This document shows, piece after piece, positions 19,936 to 30,692 of a DNA stretch of 64,000 bases (positions within the stretch are counted from its first letter, which is position 1; the number at the start of each line of letters is the position of its first letter). A program made the position numbers and the translations under genes. Below the pieces are notes generated by a model, which worked only from the letters and a program-made list of their open reading frames with translations, ran no database searches and was not told where the DNA came from. Origin of the DNA: Actinernus sp. WN-2022 (Eukaryota > Cnidaria > Anthozoa > Actiniaria > Actinernidae); contig JAOWCC010001501.1 of the NCBI GenBank assembly GCA_030867875.1, positions 31,640,792 through 31,704,791 of the forward strand, read 5' to 3'.

Positions 19936-21953
19936 TAGCCTCCTCCACAGGCAACTGTATAGAAAAAACGAGAGAAAAGAAAAAGAAAATTGGAGTTGGG
20001 TTACCTGTGGTGCTGACCAGAAGGAAAACATTAGGGAGATGTCTGCCTAAACTTTACATGACTGTTGCAAAGAGTTACTCTCTATGAGGGGATAAAATCT
20101 TTGTTGACTCTGAGTGGGAGTATGTTATTGTAATCCTTTGGAAAAGTGGCCTCTGTTCCTCCAGTCAATTCAAAGAGTCAGATAAAGTATACAGCAAAGG
20201 GTGGTGAGATAGAGATGGCCGTTGATTCTTGTTGAAGCTAGTTTTGAAGCAGCAACAACATTTTTTTTGACAAACTTTATAGCCCCAATCGTTTCCAAAA
20301 AATAATGATATCTGTGTTTTATCCTCAGGTTTTATCCAAGCAATTGCCTTCGTCTCCATCACCAAATTGTTTTGCATAGGGTTTGTAGGCTTTCCATGTA
20401 TCGCTGCGAACACTTTTTGAACACTTTTTGAAGCGACCAGGGCAATCGGGGATGATTATATGGAAACCAGGCTTTAGCCGAATTGTGTCCAAGTTTGACA
20501 AACCATGTCTATTTTAAAGAAACAATCATCATCTGTCAATACAAGTTGATTTTCAAAGAATTTGTGACAATTCTGGTAAATAGAAATACCTTTATTTTTC
20601 TTTTGCAAAATGGAGCGCTTTCTCAGTGTAAGCATATTAATAATTCATTTTGTCGAATTTTCATACAAACCTTCTAAAACCTAACCCCAAAATTTGAAAA
20701 AGCCTAACCATTTTAAATCCCAAATCATTAATAGAACGAGTCTAAATACACCTGAACTTAATGGAGAATTTAGCGATGTTTTCAAGTGTTTTCAAGTGCA
20801 CTTTTGCTTTAAAAATTTCAGGACATGCTTACACTGAGAAACCCCCCAAAATGGGTTGGGCTCTGCATGAAGACACCTGCTACAAATTACGAAGCCATGC
20901 CAGTAGCAAACGCCGGCCTGATTTTTGACGGCTTAAGTGATTTTAAAGCCTTCATTAGCCTACGAGGAAGTTTGATCAATGAATGAAAACACAGAACCGA
21001 AAATTCACATTCATCTACATGTGTAGCTCAAACAATTGGGAAACAGCTGCCCAGGAACAACTGAGATTACACAAGGACAAAAACCAGCAAAGTAAGCCAA
21101 GTTTACTTTTTAATTGGCTTGTCTGTAATCCATTGGTAATGAGAGGAAATTATTGCAAACTTGGTCGCATGTAAGCCATTGGCTTGCAGAGACAGTAGAT
21201 TCAAATATTGTTCAAATTGACTGAAGAAAAATCCATGCTTGATAATTTTAATGCATTTAGAACTCAAGTTTCATTTCCAACTGCGATAGTTTCTTTCAGT
21301 TAATTCTTGGAAATGTATAAACTGTCTACAATATATAAATACGGCAAAGTGACAACTCATGTGCTTGATGAACTGAAACAGGCAACCTTTGCTTTTCGCT
21401 AGTGACAGTGTACTTCAGCTGCAGAGATGGAGTTTTGTTTTATACAGCTTACCTATTCTATTTCAGCTCCTTTCTTTGGGATTTTGCTGTTTAACTTTTA
21501 AAATTAGTGACTTTATCTGTGCCAAGTGCACACTCAGTACAGGATTTTCATTTGAGCTCAAAGTCAAACAAGTAAACAAACCCTGTGAGTGCACCTGAGA
21601 GAACATGTATCCATCTGTCTTTTTAAGTAAATTTCTTAGCTCCTATCACGAAGTAATAGCAATTTGGCATAAATTTCAAAATATCTTGTCAGCCAATCGG
21701 TATACAAATGCTACTTAGTGTGCACCTATGAGTAAGAGTGGACCAGACTTATCTCCCTAGGGATCTCCCGGTCCAGTGACATGTCCACAAGGTGAAGTGT
21801 CATCAGTCCAAACCATGCAGGCTTTGGCAGGCAACTCTTCCTTAATTTTTCTCACAACTACCCCAGACTCTGAGGATTTTGTGCCACAGGAATCCCAACA
21901 TTCTATTTTTTCTTCTTATATTCCCACAGTAGAGTTGCCTGTGGAGGAGGCTA
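19936..21953. mobile_element. 2-kb element with TAGCCTCCTC ends and 9-bp duplication, copy 2
   Basis: Starts TAGCCTCCTCCACAGGCAAC and ends with the inverse (GTTGCCTGTGGAGGAGGCTA). A perfect 9-bp AGATAGGGT flanks it (19927-19935 and 21954-21962). The ends are those of the 166-bp element at 10449-10614. The interior has only short open frames, none resembling a transposase. It is non-autonomous or has lost its gene. Target length suggests a Mutator-like superfamily (inference). Confidence 0.85.
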
Positions 21954-21962
21954 AGATAGGGT

Positions 21963-22500
21963 GAAATTATGGCTTTCAAAAAGTCAAACAGCAATCAAAA
22001 TGTATATGTACATGTATAATAATCAACTTTATTTACCAAATTAATTATTATATACAAACGTCCCCAATAAAATTAAGAGAAATATGCAAAACCAGGTTTC
22101 CTGTGGTGAAAATAGAGGTAAGATGAGGCGTCTAAGGCCCTGTTTACATGGAGATAGGGTTACCCTGCTAGAATGGTTGTTTAACCCTATATAGTTTATT
22201 GTGTTACAACATGACAGGAAGGTTTACCCAAGAGAGAGGTTACCATAAGGAAAGGCTTCTAAAGATGATAAAAATATTGAGTACCACCTTCCCACCATTT
22301 TGTTCTATTTAACGATTGCATGATGCTAAACGTTAGAGCTGTCCCTCCTTGGTGGGATTGCATGTAAATAAACGAGAGCTACATGTATCTAGCAGAGTAA
22401 CCCTCTGCTGCCTAAAATTGTGCTCAACCTGTCTTAGCATGGGCCTAAGTTTAGCTCAGAGGAGGCCTGGTTTCCAATTGCCTTAAAAATTGCCTCTTTG
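21963..22500. other. Remnants of a CCTGTTTACATGGAG-type short element
   Basis: GGCCCTGTTTACATGGAGAT at about 22136 and AGAGTAACCCTCTGCTG at about 22397 look like the two halves of an inverted-repeat element around GGGTTACCC. Boundaries are unclear. No gene is seen. Confidence 0.35.
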
Positions 22501-22519
22501 TTTTTCAGATAGAACTGAG

Positions 22520-22890
22520 ATTTTGGTTGTTTACCATAATAATACATGGAAATTCCGGAAATTTCAGTTGGAATATAAATGGTAAACATTTTTTTCGTTT
22601 GTCCCGTGGAAAATGTCCGAAATTAATGGTATGTCTGAAAAGGTAGTTCAAAATTCCGAACCAGAATTTCTGAATGGGAAATCGTTTACCATTTACAATT
22701 TCCAGTTGGTCGTACCAGTTGGTCGTACCAGTTCCAGGCCTTATATGGAGCAATTTTCATCTGGAACGGTTTGTGTACAAATGGTAAACGTTTTCTGATC
22801 AGGAAATTCAGTTTGGGAAATTTTGTGTACCATTTACACTGGAATTTCCGACTGGAATTTCTGTGTAAATGGTAAACAAAAAATGACACA
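22520..22890. repeat. Cluster of inverted AAATGGTAAAC motifs
   Basis: The motif TTTACCATTTAC and its complement occur several times, each next to GGAATTTCC-like palindromes, forming overlapping inverted repeats. It resembles nested short foldback elements. The inner boundary of each copy could not be resolved by eye. Confidence 0.45.
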
Positions 22891-23094
22891 AGAAAAAAAC
22901 ATGGAAAAACAAGAAAAGGCACTATGGAAACTAGGCTTAACAAACATGATGAACAATCACAAACCAATCTTTATGCTCTTGCCTTATTACCATGTAAATA
23001 AATCAATATTATTTTTATTTGTTATAGAAGCTTACAGTTGATGTGGGCCTGCTTTTACTCCTCACACACTCCTCATCACATTAACTGTTTTGGA

Positions 23095-23272
23095 CACACT
23101 ACACTCGACTCACAAGTTGATTTTTATGGAGGGAGGAAAAACCGGAAAACCTTGAATGCACTTACATATGCAGATAAGGAATCAACAACAAACCTAACTC
23201 ACATAACATAACCCGGGACTGCAGCGGTGAGAGGCGAGTGTTTTACCACTGTGCCAACCTGCATCCACATTT
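23095..23272 (-). mobile_element. tRNA-derived SINE of a second type
   Basis: On the minus strand a tRNA-like head (GTTGGCACAGTGGTAAAACA, then GCAGTCCCGGGTT) is followed by a body with TTTGTTGTTGATTCC, CTCCGGTTTT-like sequence and AAAAATCAACTTGTGAGT. This layout is that of tRNA-head SINEs. It differs from the SINE at 10893-11140. Confidence 0.6.
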
Positions 23273-23953
23273 ATCATTATTTTTTATGTTTAACATGTAG
23301 AGGGGGATCCAGGTTTTGTCATCAACTTAAGTTGTAAGCGACAGTTAAAGTCTATATTGTGATGCAAATTAAGCATAATTATAACGCTTAACTCAGTAAA
23401 ACAAATCCAACCCAGTTGCGATGAAATTTAACCAAATGGGACAACAAACGGCTTTAATACGGCTCTCTAGAAAAGACTGACATACACGGGAAAGGAAAGA
23501 ACTAATTCAAGAGAGTTTATCGGTTGCTGTGCACAGTCGACATCCTTTGTCGAGAACAGAACAAGCGAAAAATGAAACAGAAAGAGTTTAGTGAAGCGAG
23601 AAACACACGCACAGCTATAGAGCTAGCGTCACACCTGATCACGCACACTCCAATAATTCACCACTGCATAATACCCACACTGGTACTAGATTAAGGCTTA
23701 TCAATCTAAAGTTACTCTAATTTATAGTGCGAGTTTTCGAATTATTTAATCTTAGCTAGTTATATTGAGTATTGGTAATGTGATTCGCGTGATCCAATTT
23801 CGAGTTTTCGACGATAATCCAATCTTGATTCCTGTTCGAATATTGCTTGGCTTGTTCCGAGGGTTGTACGCTGTGAATTATCCAATCTCTCACATCAAAG
23901 CAGTTATAGTGCATGCAGTACTGACTGGGTTACCATTTACATCTTTTTCTTAC

Positions 23954-24093
23954 CTGTTGTACGGCGCTCGAAAAGAGAATGACAGCAACTCATCCCAGTA
24001 ATGCTCATCGTCGCCAACACTCGCATCCCCTGTGAACTTCTGCAATACAGAGTTATGCTGTAGGTCGCTAATAGATGAAGGCCTAGCTCCCAT
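23954..24093 (-). CDS. DYM: Dymeclin exon 1 (start codon)
   Basis: The start codon at 24093 (minus) opens MGARPSSISDLQHNSVLQKF, followed by DDEHYWDELLSFSFRAPYN. This matches the human dymeclin N-terminus MGSNSSRIGDLPKNEYLKKL and FWNQLLSFSFPAP. The exon ends AACAG before donor GTAAGAAA, in phase 2, and joins exon 2 in frame. Gly2 after the start Met fits the N-myristoylation signal known for dymeclin. Dymeclin is a peripheral Golgi protein needed for Golgi organisation; human loss causes Dyggve-Melchior-Clausen syndrome. Exons 1-7 (24093 down to 8229) are continuous in frame, and the rest of the roughly 670-residue protein lies outside the window. A short upstream reading frame precedes the start. 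Confidence 0.95.
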
Positions 24094-24372
24094 ACTTGTA
24101 CAAGATAGCGGTTATCTTGGTGTAAATTCAGCCCATTTCTCGAGTTTCCCTCTCGGTCGCCATCTTGTCTTGTCTGCCACGAAGCCCAGTGGGAACCCAC
24201 AGGTAGCCCAATGGAGAGTTGCTCAGGTGATCTGATGCTAAAAATATGAAATATTGCCATTTGCCGAATTTGGGCTACCTGTGCACCACGGTTACGTCAC
24301 CTGACAAAAACAAAAAAAATGGCGGCCAACAGTCTATAGATAGCTACATGTAGATAAGCAGGATAAGGATTA
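24094..24372. promoter_or_regulatory. Bidirectional promoter between DYM and MEAK7
   Basis: About 279 bp separate the divergent start codons. Each side carries an AA(G/A)ATGGCG(G/A)CC motif in sense with its own gene: minus strand at about 24155-24167 for DYM and plus strand at 24317-24327 for MEAK7. This is the YY1-type motif that in animals usually sits just downstream of the transcription start. The ATG in each motif opens a short upstream frame (minus 24163-24128, 11 codons; plus 24319-24339, 6 codons). No TATA box is obvious. Confidence 0.65.
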
Positions 24373-24441
24373 ATGGGGAACAGCCAGAGCCAACGTAAAA
24401 TCTACACACCCCACCATGAAGAGCTTAGTAAACTTTTTGAG
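24373..24441 (+). CDS. MEAK7: MEAK7 (TLDc protein) exon 1, start codon
   Basis: The ATG at 24373 opens MGNSQSQRKIYTPHHEELSK and the exon ends LFE at donor GTAAGAG (23 codons, phase 0). The human MEAK7 N-terminus is MGNSRSR, with an N-myristoylation signal that anchors it to lysosomal membranes, where it acts in mTOR signalling. Twelve in-frame exons were traced: 24373, 35417, 35657, 38987, 39609, 40649, 41128, 41920, 46784, 48388, 51914 and 52202 (stop at 52288). They include the TLDc domain start and the conserved C-terminal VWG/ILEMAG block. One TLDc exon between 48461 and 51914 was not found. Confidence 0.92.
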
Positions 24442-24837
24442 GTAAGAGTTGTCAGATGTTGACTGTTATTTAAAATACGGTATAATTCGATATTTTAGTT
24501 TTTAGCATGCGGCTAAATTTTGCAATCATTCGGGCTTCCTAAGGGAATAAAATCACAAAAGTCAAAAGCGTAGTGGCCATGTTCGTTGGTAGGAACAAAC
24601 GTAGCTAATGAGGCATCCTTTGTTCCACCAATATTAAGTTTATAGGCATCTAATCTATATATAAGCTAATGGTATTCTTCATGTTGGATTATATATCATC
24701 CTTACTGCATGTTGTCTTCAGTTGTTGAGTAAGCTAGGTGACGTGTGGTATTGCAAAAATATATAATATACAGATTAATAGATCAATATTATTGTGTATA
24801 TATAGTGTAAGTCATATATATAACTTTCAGTATTATA

Positions 24838-25016
24838 GAGCAGATTTCGTACTACGTACAGCACTGACTTAACAGCACGTTTACCGTACGGCATGCCGTG
24901 ACATTGAAATAGTTTCCCGTTGTTTTTGCCCTGCTGATCCAATCAAATTACAGAAATACGGTACAGCACGGTTACGGACATGCTGTAGTTTGTCCCACTC
25001 ATACGAAATCTGCTCT
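24838..25016. mobile_element. GAGCAGATTTCGTA short inverted-repeat element, copy 1
   Basis: Ends GAGCAGATTTCGTA and TACGAAATCTGCTC, next to TA on the left and TCTA on the right, with GTACAGCACGGTTACGG motifs inside. A longer copy with complete arms is at 48174-48369. Both lie in MEAK7 introns. The TA target suggests a mariner-type parent. Confidence 0.8.
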
Positions 25017-25210
25017 CTATATATTCTGTATATTTATACAGTATTGATACGTAACTGCATATTCCCTGTGATTCTCTATACACTATATACGTCTTTATAT
25101 ACGTCTATTATAAAGCTGAGTTTATAATTGTGTAAGCTAGCTTATATAAGAATGAACCTTCTGGAATATAGTGTCTATTCTATATAGTATAGTGTCATGT
25201 CTATATATAC

Positions 25211-25445
25211 TGTGTACCTGAGTTACAAGGACGTTGATTTACATATAATTAGCCGAACATTTGATTGTCATTTGATAAGTTTCAAGACCACGCGGTCTCA
25301 TATTCATAATGTAACACATCAGCTATGAAATGGCGAATGATTTATGGCTACCAGAGGATTTATGTGGCAATAAGGATAACCTGGAAGCTATACCTGGATT
25401 GGAATATAAGTATTTGGGATACGGCCATAGAAGTAAGTAGAGATA
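25211..25445 (+). repeat. 5' LTR-like repeat of the BEL/Pao element
   Basis: Starts TGTGTACCTGAGTTACAAG and ends GAAGTAAGTAGAGAT. A shorter related copy at 29100-29286 has the same start and end and shares ACCACGCGGTCT and AACACATCAGCTATGAAA. It differs by an internal deletion, so the element is old. The 5' boundary is inferred from the shared start. Confidence 0.7.
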
Positions 25446-26290
25446 CATGTATCACGATGAATTTTACACAGCTAAGACGATAAGGAGTTTGAAACGGAAG
25501 CCGCCTGGTCAGAACACAGGCAGCCCAAGCTCAAAGTTTGAAATCAGTGGTTTCACGTTACGAGAGAATTACAAGGCTTTGTATGGGAGGGAACGGTGTT
25601 TTAGGAGGTTTGGGTTCTCGGCTCGTCACCCCTCGGCCCTCTGGTTGAACACTATTATTTCGACCGATTTCACGCGAAAGCGATTTTCTCTAGAGCAGTA
25701 TGCAGTTCAAAGGATAAATTATTTTGTAAAAATGGTTAAATTTAGATATAAGGTGTTGAGACTTTAGTGTGGTATGGCGTATAACATGACATGCATCTAA
25801 AAATGACAAATATACGGCCATCTACAAAGTCAATAGGTTATGAACCAAATTCAGTCGAACCTATTAATTTTGAAATACGCCCGGTTACAATTTAAAATTT
25901 TAAAACCACAGTGTGTTTAGTGTAGATTGAGAGTTAATACTTTGACCTATGCCTAAGGTAGACATGGCTTTTTGCAAAATTCCTAACATGTCGTGAAACA
26001 GGAAACAGCGTGTAACAACATGAATATAGGCTGCTTAGGATTTATCACAATAACCATGAATGAACCATCTAATTTCAGAATCAAACGGTAAAGGGCGCTT
26101 AGAGCGGATTTCAATTGAGTGTCGGAAGTGTTTTGGTTTTGCGTTTACTAAGCTCTACCGATTGGCTGAGAAAGTAAACCAACCAATCAGATTCCAAAGT
26201 AAAACCATATGGACCAAACGCAAATTGGTTTTACCTTTGCTTTGGTTTGTCATTGGCTCACAGGGAAGCCATTTATGAGTTACTTGTAAT
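25446..26290 (+). other. BEL/Pao leader and gag region, not recognisable
   Basis: Lies between the 5' LTR-like repeat and the first recognisable pol sequence. An open frame at 25447-25767 (106 codons, Arg/Phe-rich) has no family I recognise. It may be decayed gag or unrelated inserted DNA. Confidence 0.35.
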
Positions 26291-29090
26291 TACTCGCTCC
26301 TATGATTGGCTGGCTGTGGGTAATTTGCCTGTTAGAATTACTGTAACCAAAGTTGGAGGGGAAGAGGAAAAGATGACAAGTAAGGTTTATCAGGTCCACT
26401 TAAAGTCGCTGGAAGACAGCAGGGTGCACGCCCGGGGGGGGGTTCTTCCTATATTCGGCTGGTAGGTGTGATCGTCGTATTTTTTAGGGTTTGAAATCGG
26501 CGATTTAGTATTTTTTAGGGGTTGTCCAAGCGAAATCCATTTTTCAGAGTGATTTTTAGACCATGAGGTACATTTTAGTGTGGAAAATTTTTCACGGTTG
26601 TAATTTTTTAGGGTATTTTTCGAGGTTTTCCGACGGTCACCCCTACCCTTTTTACCTTGAAGAACCCCCCCGGGGTGCACGCAGTAAAGGCGGGTGGGGA
26701 TTCCATGCATAAGCAATGAAATCACGGAAGTTAAGATCAGTGACATTGCCAAATGTTTTGGCCTAGACAAGGAGAGTCTGTTCCGGGGGAATGGAGTACT
26801 GGACACGGCTAATTGGCATAGATCATGCGTACATGCACACCGGGGAAACAAGACAGGTTGGAAAGCTCGTGGCGCGACATTCCCCTGTGGGATGGTTGGT
26901 GTTCGTAGCCAAGCCCAGCTACAAACAAGAAGTTAGTGTGTTTCATGTCAGCTTTGCAGCCCAAGTAGAAATGAGTGACTTTTGGTCAACCAGTCAATGG
27001 GCGTTCAGGTAGATCAATGCACCTGTGAAGCGGACTAGTTAAGTCAAATCGAGCGAAAAGAAGGAGGAATCATCGAGACGTTGTGTCAGAAATCTGGAAA
27101 TCAATGGCTCATTCCTTATCCATGGAAATGAGATCCCGCGTTACTGTCTGACAACAGGTTACAAGCCGTCGTTAGTGGCAACAGAGTGGCGATTGGCAAA
27201 GAACCCGGAGCATGCGAAGGCGTACGACAAGCAAATAAAAGAAATGGAAGCGATGAAATTTGCAAGAAAGCTTTCCCAATAGGAAATAGAAGATTACAAT
27301 GGTCCAGTTCATTACATAGCACACCACGGAGTAGTCCGACCAGAGAAAAGGAGTACTCCGTTAAGAATAGTCTTCAATTCCTCATCAAGTTTTCAAGGGC
27401 ACCGCCTTTAAACGACTACTGGCTGAAGGGCCCAGATCTGTTGAACAACCTTATTTGGGGTCATACTTCGTTTCCGTGATCGTGGAGTAGCGATTAGCGG
27501 CGAAATAACGAAGATGTACCACAGAGTACTGATACCGGAAGATGTTCGGCATATACATAGATTCCTATGAAAAAATATGGAGATTGACAGGGCCCCTGAT
27601 GTTTATATCAAGACCGTGCTGACATTCGGAGACAAACCGGCACCAGCTATGGCTCAAATTGCTTTGAGAAAAACGGCAGAGGAAAGTCAGAATTCCCACC
27701 TTGAAGCGGCTACGGACCTAAAGGAGAACGTCTACATGGACGAACATATGTGACTCTACCCGGACACGGTGGAACAGGCGCAGAGGCCAACAAGCGACCT
27801 GGATAAGGTTCTAGAGAAGGGAGGCTTCAAAGTTAAAGGCTGGATCTTAAGCGAAGACAAAGAAAATGAGAATCGCTACAGCGAGGAGAAAACCAAGGAG
27901 CAGCGACGGAAATATCCTTGGTGTAGCTTGGAACAGCAAGACATACATGTTTACATTCAAAGTTAATACCGTCCTCTCCAAGCTCGCCACTACTGAGGGA
28001 TCAAGCCAAACAGATTCGAAACTGACCAAGGGAATGATATTGAGCCACATTGCCCGAATATACGACCCAATAGGATTTGGTGCCGCCTTCCCCATCCGAG
28101 CCAAAGTGGGAATACAACGTTTATGGCAGCGGGGATATAAGTGGGATCAGGATCTAGGCCCTGAAGTTCGCCAAGAGTGGATCGCGTTTTTCGAAGAGCT
28201 GGAGGGATTAAACGACTCGTCGTTTCCTAGATGCCGGACACCAAACATTCCGTTGGACGACCGACACTCTGTATGTTCTCGGACACTTTGAGGGAGGCAT
28301 TTGGAGCATATGCTTACTTAAGATGGCAAACCACAAACGGCAAATTTGACGTCAGGTTTATGGCGGCCAAGTCAAGAGTAAAATGAGCTGACCATTCCTC
28401 GACTAGGATTACAAGCAGCTGTACTGGCGGCAAGGCTCTATAAAACTTTCCAAGCAGAAAGCCGTCTGCAGTTCGAGAAATCCATAGTTTTCACAGACAG
28501 CACGATAGTTCATGCCTGGATCCGCAGACAAGCAAGAGAATTTAAGCCGTTTGTATCAGTTTGTGTAGGAGAAATTCAGAGCAGCAATGACCCGTCACGG
28601 TGGAGACATGTTCCAGGAGAGTTAAACGTCGCAGACGATGTCTCCCGTGGAATTCCAGTAACCGAATTAGGTGGACGTTGGAAGCACGGATCAGAATTCC
28701 TGTACCAAGCCGAAGAAAATTGGCCCCAAGAACAGGCTGTAACGAACAAGGAAGAATACAGAGAAGAAGTGCAGAAGGAGTATCAACAGCCGCATGCAGT
28801 AGGCCTCTTAACGACAGCTCAGGAAGTTATCCCAAAGGAGTATCAACAGCCGCAACAACGGGACCTGCGCGCTCGATCGACATGCGTGGGTGAATTCACA
28901 GGGTGAAGACAGGGTGAAGACAGGGTGGATTCACCAAACTTAGCCCATTTGTAGACGGAGATGGTGTGCTGAGATTTGGAGGCAGGATAGATAAGGCTAT
29001 GGAAAGACATCCGGTACAACTTCCCAACAAGCATTGGATACCAGCACCGGTGCTCCCCCTTCCATTACACATCATGTGATTATTTTGATG
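26290..29090 (+). pseudogene. Decayed BEL/Pao pol
   Basis: A series of frame-shifted blocks in BEL/Pao order. The protease-linker region shows HTGETRQVGKLVARHSPVGW (about 26835). Reverse transcriptase shows VLTFGDKPAPAMAQIALRKT (about 27620), a YMDE motif where YMDD is expected (about 27735), and GGFKVKGWI. The Pao/A17 block shows LSHIARIYDPIGFGAAFPIR (about 28040) and QRLWQRGYKWDQDL. RNase H shows VFTDSTIVHAWI (about 28490) and RHVPGELNVAD. The start of integrase shows GVLRFGGRID (about 28965). Several stops and shifts make it non-functional. Most of the integrase is missing before the right LTR. A short element (26432-26672) is inserted near the 5' end. Confidence 0.85.
26432..26672. mobile_element. 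Short C/G-tract-ended element nested in BEL/Pao
   Basis: About 241 bp bounded by CCGGGGGGGGGTTCTT and AAGAACCCCCCCGG, with TTTTTTAGGG repeated inside. GGTGCACGC flanks it on both sides (26423-26431 and 26674-26682), a 9-bp (perhaps 10-bp) target duplication. It inserted after the BEL/Pao element had arrived. No coding capacity. Confidence 0.75.
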
Positions 29091-29099
29091 ATGATAGGA

Positions 29100-29286
29100 T
29101 GTGTACCTGAGTTACAAGAACATGCATTGATTTACATAATTAGGCGAACATTTGATTGTCATTTTTAAAATAAGTTAGAGTATTAAATTTCAAGACCACG
29201 CGGTCTGATATTCATAATGTAACACATCAGCTATGAAAGGGCGAATGTAGTATTCGGGATACCGCCATAGAAGTAAGTAGAGATCA
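29100..29286 (+). repeat. 3' LTR-like repeat of the BEL/Pao element
   Basis: Directly repeated relative of 25211-25445, with matching first and last blocks and a deletion between GCGAATG and ATTCGGGATAC. It lies directly after the truncated integrase. Confidence 0.7.
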
Positions 29287-29788
29287 CTTATACGAGATTG
29301 TATACCGGTACTTTTGCGTGGCTTATGTGTATGTTTGGTTAGCAATTTAGTTACGCGTTTGATTATGTTCCAGATCGAATAAAACAAAGAATAAAGATAT
29401 GCGATTTGATAATATCCCTCCTGGTTATTGGTAAATTTCCCCTCAGTGATCCATACATACTATATACATCTAGTATACGTCTATCATCAAGACTGTATAT
29501 AGGGGCCAGATTTTTAAAATTTGTAGGCCCAAACAACTGCTCCGTAAAGGTTGCTTCTTGAGGGTCTGGGGGCATGCTCCCCCGGGAATTGTTTAGTTTT
29601 TGAGTTTCGCAAATGCCTTCTGCTGCAATTTCAGCTCATATTTTATGTATTTTGGAAGCTCCTCAAGCCCAATGCAACATTCATTTTAATAAGACAAGTA
29701 GGCTGTAAAATTTGAAGGCCCGGGCCAAGCGGGACACCCCCATCCTAATGTTTAGGAAGTACCCCCCCCCCCCCCCCCCCGGGTGAAA
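29287..29788. other. Intronic DNA with a C-tract
   Basis: No gene seen. GTCTGGGGGCATGCTCCCCCGG at about 29563 is a near-palindrome. A run of about 18 C residues at 29763-29780 precedes a LINE fragment. Confidence 0.4.
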
Positions 29789-30215
29789 TAGTTTGTTGTA
29801 TGGGTTACCCAGCTACCAGTTAGATAAGCTTCAGCGTGTTCAGAACGCTGCTGCCAGCGTTGTCTGCATGGCACCTAGACTGTGCGACCTTACACCGATC
29901 CTTTTTGATCTGTACTGCTTGCCAGTCAGATTTCGTAATAATATAATTCAAGGTGATCTTATTTACATTTCAAGCTCTGCGGCCTATTAGTTATTAAGTC
30001 ATCACAATATAATCTTAGATGTTCTGATGAACTACTTTTATGTGCTCCGAGATGTATTACTGGATGAGTTTGGGAGACAGAGCCTTTGTTGCCGCTGCTA
30101 CCTAGCTCCGTTTCACTTCAGAACGTTTGTTTGATCTGGCTCAGTACGCTGTTTGTATAGTAGTTCATTATTTGTACTGCACACCCAGTTACTTGGAATG
30201 GGTGCAGCTTCGTAG
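29789..30215 (+). pseudogene. Decayed C-terminal LINE reverse-transcriptase fragment
   Basis: Translates to GLPSYQLDKLQRVQNAAASV, then PILFDLYCLPVRFR, and further on, with stops and shifts, to a block around the PR...RSFG / DRAF region. This is the C-terminal part of a CR1/L2-type reverse transcriptase, homologous to residues around LQSVQNCAARLV of the LINE at 4340-6634. The 5' part is truncated. Confidence 0.75.
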
Positions 30216-30479
30216 TTTCCACTCTTTATTGTCCAACAGATACGTCTTTGTCTGTAGCAGTGAATCCCCCTGAGGACTCAGCTATTCGCTCCTTTTGCAT
30301 GTTAGTAACATCTTTTTTCGTATTCATTGTACCACGATCTATACTTGCTTGGTACTTAGCAATGCCACTATCTGTCCACCATTACAGTCTGGACCCTCTG
30401 GCAAAGAAGCATCTCTCTTCTGATTTGATTTGAGACATTAGGATCAGAGCCTGATCACAGGAGTACAAACAATAGGTCC

Positions 30480-30692
30480 CTTCTAGGTCTGCCTCAGTCA
30501 GTGGACCTACGATTTTACGTCCTTATCCGAGAAGGCGTGTGAAGGTCTAACCATTTGCAGTTGTTTCACAAAGGCAGCACCTTCTACTCAGTTATTTTAG
30601 GATCCTGAGTGTTGGTCCGGCCAGGGTTTGAACCCGCGACCTCCCGCTCAACAGACCGGAGTTTAACCACTGAGCTAATCGGCATGGACGCA
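30480..30692 (-). mobile_element. tRNA-derived SINE, copy 2
   Basis: On the minus strand the head reads TTAGCTCAGTGGTTAAACTC with B box GGGTTCAAACCC, then the body with CAGGATCCTAAAATAACTGA and AAGGTGCTGCCTTTG, and ends with ACGTAAAATCGTAGG. Same family as the copies at 41405-41625 and 53600-53795. Confidence 0.85.

Noticed and set aside
19936..21953. Transposase gene inside the 2-kb 9-bp-duplication element
   Set aside because: Frames are all under 85 codons and none shows DDE or zinc-finger motifs.
26390..26851. 153-codon minus-strand open frame
   Set aside because: It spans the boundary of a nested short element and runs antisense to the BEL/Pao pol. No protein similarity.
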